A stretch of 64,000 nucleotides of DNA from Perilla frutescens (Eukaryota > Streptophyta > Magnoliopsida > Lamiales > Lamiaceae), in the NCBI GenBank assembly GCA_026008535.1, contig BRKX01000009.1, forward strand, positions 65,817,720 to 65,881,719. The letters run 5' to 3'. The notes under the pieces were generated by a model. The model ran no database searches. It worked only from the letters and a program-made list of their open reading frames with translations, and had not been told where the DNA came from. Both the position numbers and the translations under genes were made by a program. Below are positions 50,162-61,001 of this stretch, in pieces. Every line of letters starts with the position of its first letter. Position 1 is the first letter of the stretch.

Positions 50162-53100
50162 TCCATTATGAATCAATCAATATTATCATATATGCCTAAT
50201 CCGTCCACTTTTGAAAAAATCAAATTTTTGAGCTCGCCCAAAGGGGTACCCCTTTGGCCGGTGGCCAGATTTGGCCCCCTTTTCTGACAACCGTCAGTAA
50301 AACGGCTATAAGTCTCTCCAGAAGTAAGATTTACCCTTGATTCTTGTTGCGTTGGATTTCTAACTCAAATATCTACCCTACAAAAAGTTCAAATGGAAAA
50401 AACTCCTTTTGAGTCAACCTCTAGGTGTTTATCAAGTTGATTTCCACAACCGACGCCTCTTATGTAGGGATCGGGGAGAACGTCGGGTTTTTCATTGAGT
50501 CTAGCATTTTTGAACACTAGAGTCCATTATGAATCAATCCATATGATCATATATGCCTAATCCATCCACTTTTGAAAAAATCAAATTTTTGAGCCCGCCC
50601 AAAAGGGTACCCCTTTGGCCGGTGGCCAGATTTGGCCCCGTTTTCTGACAACCGTCAGTAAAACGGCTATAACTCTCTCCAGAAGTAAGATTTACCCTTG
50701 ATTCTTGTTGCGTTGGATTTCTAACTCAAATATCTACCCTACAAAAAGTTCAAATGGAAGAAACTCCTTTTGAGTCAACCTCTAGGTGTTTATCAAGTTG
50801 ATTTCCACAACCGTCGCCACTTATGTAGGGATCGGGGTGAAAATCAGGTTTTTCATTGAGTCTAGCATTTTGGATCACTAGAGTCCATTATGAATCAATC
50901 CATATTATCATATATGCCTAATACGTCCAATTTTGAAAAAATCAAATTTTTGAGCTCGCCCAAAGGGGTACCCCTTTGGCCGGTGGCCAGATTTGGCCCC
51001 GTTTTCTGACAACCGTCAGTAAAACGACTATAACTCTCTCCAGAAGTAAGATTTACCCTTGATTCTTGTTGCGTTGGATTTCTACCTCAAATATCTACCC
51101 TACAAAAAGTTCAAATGGAAGAAACTCCTTTTGAGTCAACCTCTAGGTGTTTATCAAGTTGATTTCCACAACCGTCGCCTCTTATGTAGGGATCGGGGTG
51201 AACGTCGGGTTTTTCATTGAGTCTAGCATTTTTGAACACTAGAGTCCATTATGAATCAATCTATATGATCATATATGCCTAATCCATCCACTTTTGAAAA
51301 AATCAAATTTTTGAGCCCGTCCGAAGGGGTACCCCCTTTGGCCGGTGGCCAGATTTGGCCCCGTTTTCTGACAGCCGTCAGTAAAACGACTATAACTCTC
51401 TCCAGAAGTAAGATTTACCCTTGATTCTTGTTGCGTTGGATTTCTACCTCAAATATCTACCCTACAAAAAGTTCAAATGGAAGAAACTCCTTTTGAGTCA
51501 ACCTCTAGGTGTTTATCAAGTTGATTTCCACAACCGTCGCCTCTTATGTAGGGATCGGGGTGAACGTCGGGTTTTTCATTGAGTCTAGCATTTTTGATCA
51601 CAAGAGTCCATTATGAATCAATCCATATGATCATATATGCCTAATCCATCCACTTTTGAAAAAATCAAATTTTTGAGCCCGTCCAAAGGGGTACCCCCTT
51701 TGGCCGGTGGCCAGATTTGGCCCCGTTTTCTGACAGCCGTCAGTAAAATGGTTATAACTCTCTCCAGAAGTAAGATTTACCCTTGATTCTTGTTGCGTTG
51801 GATTTCTAACTCAAATATCTACCCTACAAAAAGTTCAAATGGAAGAAACTCCTTTTGAGTCAACCTCTAGGTGTTTATCAAGTTGATTTCCACAACCGTC
51901 GCCTCTTATGTAGGGATCGGGGTGAACGTCGGGTTTTTCATTGAGTCTAGCATTTTTGAACACTAGAGTCCATTATGAATCAATCTATATGATCATATAT
52001 GCCTAATCCATCCACTTTTGAAAAAATCAAATTTTTGAGCCCGTCCGAAGGGGTACCCCCTTTGGCCGGTGGCCAGATTTGGCCCCGTTTTCTGACAGCC
52101 GTCAGTAAAACGACTATAACTCTCTCCAGAAGTAAGATTTACCCTTGATTCTTGTTGCGTTGGATTTCTACCTCAAATATCTACCCTACAAAAAGTTCAA
52201 ATGGAAGAAACTCCTTTTGAGTCAACCTCTAGGTGTTTATCAAGTTGATTTCCACAACCGTCGCCTCTTATGTAGGGATCGGGGTGAACGTCGGGTTTTT
52301 CATTGAGTCTAGCATTTTTGAACACTAGAGTCCATTATGAATCAATCCATATGATCATATATGCCTAATCCATCCACTTTTGAAAAAATCAAATTTTTGA
52401 GCCCGTCCAAAGGGGTACCCCCTTTGGCCGGTGGCCAGATTTGGCCCCGTTTTCTGACAGCCGTCAGTAAAATGGTTATAACTCTCTCCAGAAGTAAGAT
52501 TTACCCTTGATTCTTGTTGCGTTGGATTTCTAACTCAAATATCTACCCTACAAAAAGTTCAAATGGAAGAAACTCCTTTTGAGTCAACCTCTAGGTGTTT
52601 ATCAAGTTGATTTCCACAACCGTCGCCACTTATGTAGGGATCGGGGTGAACGTCGGGTTTTTCATTGAGTCTAGCATTTTTGATCACAAGAGTCCATTAT
52701 GAATCAATCAATATTATCATATATGCCTAATCCGTCCACTTTTGAAAAAATCAAATTTTTGAGCTCGCCCAAAGGGGTACCCCTTTGGCCGGTGGCCAGA
52801 TTTGGCCCCCTTTTCTGACAACCGTCAGTAAAACGGCTATAAGTCTCTCCAGAAGTAAGATTTACCCTTGATTCTTGTTGCGTTGGATTTCTAACTCAAA
52901 TATCTACCCTACAAAAAGTTCAAATGGAAAAAACTCCTTTTGAGTCAACCTCTAGGTGTTTATCAAGTTGATTTCCACAACCGACGCCTCTTATGTAGGG
53001 ATCGGGGAGAACGTCGGGTTTTTCATTGAGTCTAGCATTTTTGAACACTAGAGTCCATTATGAATCAATCCATATGATCATATATGCCTAATCCATCCAC

Positions 53101-56100
53101 TTTTGAAAAAATCAAATTTTTGAGCCCGCCCAAAAGGGTACCCCTTTGGCCGGTGGCCAGATTTGGCCCCGTTTTCTGACAACCGTCAGTAAAACGGCTA
53201 TAACTCTCTCCAGAAGTAAGATTTACCCTTGATTCTTGTTGCGTTGGATTTCTAACTCAAATATCTACCCTACAAAAAGTTCAAATGGAAGAAACTCCTT
53301 TTGAGTCAACCTCTAGGTGTTTATCAAGTTGATTTCCACAACCGTCGCCACTTATGTAGGGATCGGGGTGAAAATCAGGTTTTTCATTGAGTCTAGCATT
53401 TTGGATCACTAGAGTCCATTATGAATCAATCCATATTATCATATATGCCTAATACGTCCAATTTTGAAAAAATCAAATTTTTGAGCTCGCCCAAAGGGGT
53501 ACCCCTTTGGCCGGTGGCCAGATTTGGCCCCGTTTTCTGACAACCGTCAGTAAAACGACTATAACTCTCTCCAGAAGTAAGATTTACCCTTGATTCTTGT
53601 TGCGTTGGATTTCTACCTCAAATATCTACCCTACAAAAAGTTCAAATGGAAGAAACTCCTTTTGAGTCAACCTCTAGGTGTTTATCAAGTTGATTTCCAC
53701 AACCGTCGCCTCTTATGTAGGGATCGGGGTGAACGTCGGGTTTTTCATTGAGTCTAGCATTTTTGAACACTAGAGTCCATTATGAATCAATCTATATGAT
53801 CATATATGCCTAATCCATCCACTTTTGAAAAAATCAAATTTTTGAGCCCGTCCGAAGGGGTACCCCCTTTGGCCGGTGGCCAGATTTGGCCCCGTTTTCT
53901 GACAGCCGTCAGTAAAACGACTATAACTCTCTCCAGAAGTAAGATTTACCCTTGATTCTTGTTGCGTTGGATTTCTACCTCAAATATCTACCCTACAAAA
54001 AGTTCAAATGGAAGAAACTCCTTTTGAGTCAACCTCTAGGTGTTTATCAAGTTGATTTCCACAACCGTCGCCTCTTATGTAGGGATCGGGGTGAACGTCG
54101 GGTTTTTCATTGAGTCTAGCATTTTTGAACACTAGAGTCCATTATGAATCAATCCATATGATCATATATGCCTAATCCATCCACTTTTGAAAAAATCAAA
54201 TTTTTGAGCCCGTCCAAAGGGGTACCCCCTTTGGCCGGTGGCCAGATTTGGCCCCGTTTTCTGACAGCCGTCAGTAAAATGGTTATAACTCTCTCCAGAA
54301 GTAAGATTTACCCTTGATTCTTGTTGCGTTGGATTTCTAACTCAAATATCTACCCTACAAAAAGTTCAAATGGAAGAAACTCCTTTTGAGTCAACCTCTA
54401 GGTGTTTATCAAGTTGATTTCCACAACCGTCGCCACTTATGTAGGGATCGGGGTGAACGTCGGGTTTTTCATTGAGTCTAGCATTTTTGATCACAAGAGT
54501 CCATTATGAATCAATTAATATTATCATATATGCCTAATCCGTCCACTTTTGAAAAAATCAAATTTTTGAGCTCGCCCAAAGGGGTACCCCTTTGGCCGGT
54601 GGCCAGATTTGGCCCCCTTTTCTGACAACCGTCAGTAAAACGGCTATAAGTCTCTCCAGAAGTAAGATTTACCCTTGATTCTTGTTGCGTTGGATTTCTA
54701 ACTCAAATATCTACCCTACAAAAAGTTCAAATTGAAGAAACTCCTTTTGAGTCAACCTCTAGGTGTTTATCAAGTTGATTTCCACAACCGACGCCTCTTA
54801 TGTAGGGATCGGGGAGAACGTCGGGTTTTTCATTGAGTCTAGCATTTTTGAACACTAGAGTCCATTATGAATCAATCCATATGATCATATATGCCTAATC
54901 CATCCACTTTTGAAAAAATCAAATTTTTGAGCCCGCCCAAAAGGGTACCCCTTTGGCCGGTGGCCAGATTTGGCCCCGTTTTCTGACAACCGTCAGTAAA
55001 ACGGCTATAACTCTCTCCAGAAGTAAGATTTACCCTTGATTCTTGTTGCGTTGGATTTCTAACTCAAATATCTACCCTACAAAAAGTTCAAATGGAAGAA
55101 ACTCCTTTTGAGTCAACCTCTAGGTGTTTATCAAGTTGATTTCCACAACCGTCGCCACTTATGTAGGGATCGGGGTGAAAATCAGGTTTTTCATTGAGTC
55201 TAGCATTTTGGATCACTAGAGTCCATTATGAATCAATCCATATTATCATATATGCCTAATACGTCCACTTTTGAAAAAATCAAATTTTTGAGCTCGCCCA
55301 AAGGGGTACCCCTTTGGCCGGTGGCTAGATTTGGCCCCGTTTTCTGACAACCGTCAGTAAAACGACTATAACTCTCTCCAGAAGTAAGATTTACCCTTGA
55401 TTCTTGTTGCGTTGGATTTCTACCTCAAATATCTACCCTACAAAAAGTTCAAATGGAAGAAACTCCTTTTGAGTCAACCTCTAGGTGTTTATCAAGTTGA
55501 TTTCCACAACCGTCGCCTCTTATGTAGGGATCGGGGTGAACGTCGGGTTTTTCATTGAGTCTAGCATTTTTGAACACTAGAGTCCATTATGAATCAATCT
55601 ATATGATCATATATGCCTAATCCATCCACTTTTGAAAAAATCAAATTTTTGAGCCCGTCCGAAGGGGTACCCCCTTTGGCCGGTGGCCAGATTTGGCCCC
55701 GTTTTCTGACAGCCGTCAGTAAAACGACTATAACTCTCTCCAGAAGTAAGATTTACCCTTGATTCTTGTTGCGTTGGATTTCTACCTCAAATATCTACCC
55801 TACAAAAAGTTCAAATGGAAGAAACTCCTTTTGAGTCAACCTCTAGGTGTTTATCAAGTTGATTTCCACAACCGTCGCCTCTTATGTAGGGATCGGGGTG
55901 AACGTCGGGTTTTTCATTGAGTCTAGCATTTTTGATCACTAGAGTCCATTATGAATCAATCCATATGATCATATATGCCTAATCCATCCACTTTTGAAAA
56001 AATCAAATTTTTGAGCCCGTCCAAAGGGGTACCCCCTTTGGCCGGTGGCCAGATTTGGCCCCGTTTTCTGACAGCCGTCAGTAAAATGGTTATAACTCTC

Positions 56101-56306
56101 TCCAGAAGTAAGATTTACCCTTGATTCTTGTTGCGTTGGATTTCTAACTCAAATATCTGCCCTACAAAAAGTTCAAATGGAAGAAACTCCTTTTGAGTCA
56201 ACCTCTAGGTGTTTATCAAGTTGATTTCCACAACCGTCGCCACTTATGTAGGGATCGGGGTGAACGTCGGGTTTTTCATTGAGTCTAGCATTTTTGATCA
56301 CTAGAG
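50162..56306. repeat. 5-monomer HOR (1807 bp): three copies, the first expanded to 7 monomers
   Basis: Copies are 50162-52692 (2531 bp, seven monomers), 52693-54499 (1807 bp) and 54500-56306 (1807 bp). Monomer order is: ggcccccttttctg with ctataagtctctcc; cccaaaagggtacc with gaaaatcagg; taatacgtcc with acgactataac and ttctacctc; caatctatatg with gtccgaagg; gtccaaagg with gtacccccttt and aaaatggtt. In copy 1 the last two monomers occur twice (51245-51968 and 51969-52692). Confidence 0.92.
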
Positions 56307-59300
56307 TCCATTATGAATCAATCAATATTATCATATATGCCTAATCCGTCCACTTTTGAAAAAATCAAATTTTTGAGCTCGCCCAAAGGGGTACCCCTTT
56401 GGCCGGTGGCCAGATTTGGCCCCCTTTTCTGACAACGTCAGTAAAACGGCTATAACTCTCCCCAGAAGTAAGATTTACCCTTGATTCTTGTTGTGTTGGA
56501 TTTTTAACTCAAATATCTACGCTACAAAAAATTCAAATGGAAGAAACTCCTTTTGAGTCAACCTCTAGGTGTTTATCAAGTTGATTTCCACAACCGACGC
56601 CTCTTATGTAGGGATCGGGGAGAACGTCGGGTTTTTCATTGAGTCTAGCATTTTTGAACACTAGAGTCCATTATGAATCAATCCATATGATTATTTATGC
56701 CTAATCCATCCACTTTTGAAAAAATCAAATTTTTGAGCCCGTCCAAAGGGGTACCCCCTTTGGCCGGTGGCCAGATTTGGCCCCGTTTTCTGACAGCCGT
56801 CAGTAAAATGGTTATAACTCTCTCCAGAAGTAAGATTTACCCTTGATTCTTGTTGCGTTGGATTTCTAACTCAAATATCTACCCTACAAAAAGTTCAAAT
56901 GGAAGAAACTCCTTTTGAGTCAACCTCTAGGTGTTTATCAAGTTGATTTCCACAACCGTTGCCACTTATGTAGGGATCGGGGTGAACGTCGGGTTTTTCA
57001 TTGAGTCTAGCATTTTTGATCACTAGAGTCCATTATGAATCAATCAATATTATCATATATGCCTAATCCGTCCACTTTTGAAAAAATCAAATTTTTGAGC
57101 TCGCCCAAAGGGGTACCCCTTTGGCCGGTGGCCAGATTTGGCCCCCTTTTCTGACAACCGTCAGTAAAACGGCTATAACTCTCTCCAGAAGTAAGATTTA
57201 CCCTTGATTCTTGTTGCGTTGGATTTCTAACTCAAATATCTACCCTACAAAAAGTTCAAATGGAAGAAACTCCTTTTGAGTCAACCTCTAGGTGTTTATC
57301 AAGTTGATTTCCACAACCGTCGCCTCTTATGTAGGGATCGGGGTGAACGTCGGGTTTTTCATTGAGTCTAGCATTTTTGATCACTAGAGTCCATTATGAA
57401 TCAATCCATATGATCATATATGCCTAATCCATCCACTTTTGAAAAAATCAAATTTTTGAGCCCGTCCGAAGGGGTACCCCCTTTGGCCGGTGGCCAGATT
57501 TGGCCCCGTTTTCTGACAGCCGTCAGTAAAACGACTATAACTCTCTCCAGAAGTAAGATTTACCCTTGATTCTTGTTGCGTTGGATTTCTACCTCAAATA
57601 TCTACCCTACAAAAAGTTCAAATGGAAGAAACTCCTTTTGAGTCAACCTCTAGGTGTTTATCAAGTTGATTTCCACAACCGACGCCTCTTATGTAGGGAT
57701 CGGGGAGAACGTCGGGTTTTTCATTGAGTCTAGCATTTTTGAACACTAGAGTCCATTATGAATCAATCCATATGATCATATATGCCTAATCCATCCACTT
57801 TTGAAAAAATCAAATTTTTGAGCCCGCCCAAAAGGGTACCCCTTTGGCCGGTGGCCAGATTTGGCCCCGTTTTCTGACAACCGTCAGTAAAACGGCTATA
57901 ACTCTGTCCAGAAGTAAGATTTACCCTTGATTCTTGTTGCGTTGGATTTCTAACTCAAATATCTACCCTACAAAAAGTTCAAATGGAAGAAACTCATTTT
58001 GAGTCAACCTCTAGGTGTTTATCAAGTTGATTTCCACAACCGACGCCTCTTATGTAGGGATCGGGGAGAACGTCGGGTTTTTCATTGAGTCTAGCATTTT
58101 TGAACACTAGAGTCCATTATGAATCAATCCATATGATTATTTATGCCTAATCCATCCACTTTTGAAAAAATCAAATTTTTGAGCCCGTCCAAAGGGGTAC
58201 CCCCTTTGGCCGGTGGCCAGATTTGGCCCCGTTTTCTGACAGCCGTCAGTAAAATGGTTATAACTCTCTCCAGAAGTAAGATTTACCCTTGATTCTTGTT
58301 GCGTTGGATTTCTAACTCAAATATCTACCCTACAAAAAGTTCAAATGGAAGAAACTCCTTTTGAGTCAACCTCTAGGTGTTTATCAAGTTGATTTCCACA
58401 ACCGTTGCCACTTATGTAGGGATCGGGGTGAACGTCGGGTTTTTCATTGAGTCTAGCATTTTTGATCACTAGAGTCCATTATGAATCAATCAATATTATC
58501 ATATATGCCTAATCCGTCCACTTTTGAAAAAATCAAATTTTTGAGCTCGCCCAAAGGGGTACCCCTTTGGCCGGTGGCCAGATTTGGCCCCCTTTTCTGA
58601 CAACCGTCAGTAAAACGGCTATAACTCTCTCCAGAAGTAAGATTTACCCTTGATTCTTGTTGCGTTGGATTTCTAACTCAAATATCTACCCTACAAAAAG
58701 TTCAAATGGAAGAAACTCCTTTTGAGTCAACCTCTAGGTGTTTATCAAGTTGATTTCCACAACCGACGCCTCTTATGTAGGGATCGGGGAGAACGTCGGG
58801 TTTTTCATTGAGTCTAGCATTTTTGAACACTAGAGTCCATTATGAATCAATCCATATGATCATATATGCCTAATCCATCCACTTTTGAAAAAATCAAATT
58901 TTTGAGCCCGCCCAAAAGGGTACCCCTTTGGCCGGTGGCCAGATTTGGCCCCGTTTTCTGACAACCGTCAGTAAAACGGCTATAACTCTCTCCAGAAGTA
59001 AGATTTACCCTTGATTCTTGTTGCGTTGGATTTCTAACTCAAATATCTACCCTACAAAAAGTTCAAATTGAAGAAACTCCTTTTGAGTCAACCTCTAGGT
59101 GTTTATCAAGTTGATTTCCACAACCGTCGCCTCTTATGTAGGGATCGGGGTGAACGTCGGGTTTTTGATTGAGTCTAGCATTTTTGATCACTAGAGTCCA
59201 TTATGAATCAATTAATATTATCATATATGCCTAATCCGTCCACTTTTGAAAAAATCAAATTTTTGAGCCCGCCCAAAGGGGTATCCCTTTGGCCGGTGGC

Positions 59301-59557
59301 CAGATTTGGCCCCGTTTTCTGACAGCCGTCAGTAAAACGGTTATAACTCTCTCCAGAAGTAAGATTTACAATTGATTCTTATTGCGTTGGATTTCTAACT
59401 CAAATATCTACCCTACAAAAAGTTCAAATGGAAGAAACTCCTTTTGAGTCAACCTCTAGGTGTTTATCAAGTTGATTTCCACAACCGTCGCCTCTTATGT
59501 AGGGATCGGGGTGAAAATCGGGTTTTTCATTGAGTCTAGCATTTTTGATCACTAGAG
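56307..59557. repeat. Scrambled copies of the 5-mer classes, nine monomers
   Basis: The same monomer classes as in 50162-56306 occur in altered order. The pair at 56667 and 57029 (gattatttatgcc with gtccaaagg, then ggcccccttttctg) recurs at 58113 and 58475, 1446 bp on. The cccaaaagggtacc class occurs at 57752 and 58836. The unit at 56307 lost a C (gacaacgtcag, 360 bp). Confidence 0.82.
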
Positions 59558-61001
59558 TCCATTATGAATCAATCCATATTATCATATATGCCTAATACGT
59601 CCACTTTTGAAAAAATCAAATTTTTGAGCTCGCCCAAAGGGGTACCCCTTTGGCCGGTGGCCAGATTTGGCCCCGTTTTCTGACAACCGTCGGTAAAACG
59701 ACTATAACTCTCTCCAGAAGTAAGATTTACCCTTGATTCTTGTTGCGTTGGATTTCTACCTCAAATATCTACCCTACAAAAAGTTAAAATGGAAGAAACT
59801 CCTTTTGAGTCAACCTCTAGGTGTTTATCAAGTTGATTTCCACAACCGTCGCCTCTTATGTAGGGATCGGGGTGAACGTCGGGTTTTTCATTGAGTCTAG
59901 CATTTTTTAACACTAGAGTCCATTATGAATCAATTCATATGATCATATATGCCTAATCCATCCACTTTTGAAAAAATCAAATTTTTGAGCTCGCCCAAAG
60001 GGGTACCCCTTTGGCCGGTGGCCAGATTTGGCCCCGTTTTCTGACAACCGTCAGTAAAACGGCTATAACTCTCTCCAGAAGTAAGATTTACCCTTGATTC
60101 TTGTTGCGTTGGATTTCTAACTCAAATATCTACCCTACAAAAAGTTCAAATGGAAGAAACTCCTTTTGAGTCAACCTCTAGGTGTTTATCAAGTTGATTT
60201 CCACAACCGTCGCCTCTTATGTAGGGATCGGGGTGAACGTCGGGTTTTTCATTGAGTCTAGCATTTTTGAACACTAGAGTCCATTATGAATCAATCCATA
60301 TGATCATATATGCCTAATCCATCCACTTTTAAAAAAATCAAATTTTTGAGCCCGTCCAAAGGGGTACCCCTTGGGCCGGTGGCCAGATTTGGCCCCGTTT
60401 TCTGACAGCCGTCAGTAAAATGGTTATAACTCTCTCCAGAAGTAAGATTTACCCTTGATTCTTGTTGCGTTGGATTTCTAACTCAAATATCTACCCTACA
60501 AAAAGTTCATATGGAAGAAACTCCTTTTGAGTCAACCTCTAGGTGTTTATCAAGTTGATTTCCACAACCGTCGCCACTTATGTAGGGATCGGGGTGAAAA
60601 TCGGGTTTTTCATTGAGTCTAGCATTTTGGATCACTAGAGTCCATTATGAATCAATCCATATTATCATATATGCCTAATACGTCCACTTTTGAAAAAATC
60701 AAATTTTTGAGCTCGCCCAAAGGGGTACCCCTTTGGCCGGTGGCCAGATTTGGCCCCGTTTTCTGACAACCGTCAGTAAAACGACTATAACTCTCTCCAG
60801 AAGTAAGATTTACCCTTGATTCTTGTTGCGTTGGATTTCTACCTCAAATATCTACCCTACAAAAAGTTCAAATTGAAGAAACTCCTTTTGAGTCAACCTC
60901 TAGGTATTTATCAAGTTGATTTCCACAACCGTCGCCTCTTATGTAGGGATCGGGGTGAACGTCGGGTTTTTCATTGAGTCTAGCAATTTTGAACACAAGA
61001 G
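59558..61001. repeat. Right flank 4-monomer block, related to 46912-48355
   Basis: Units at 59558, 59919, 60280 and 60641 repeat, in order, the classes of 46912-48355: ttctacctc with gttaaaatgg; caattcatatg preceded by cattttttaacac; cccgtccaaagg with gttcatatgg, gccacttatg and gaaaatcggg; and taatacgtcc preceded by ttttggatcac. Separation is 12646 bp (35 monomers). Confidence 0.82.
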
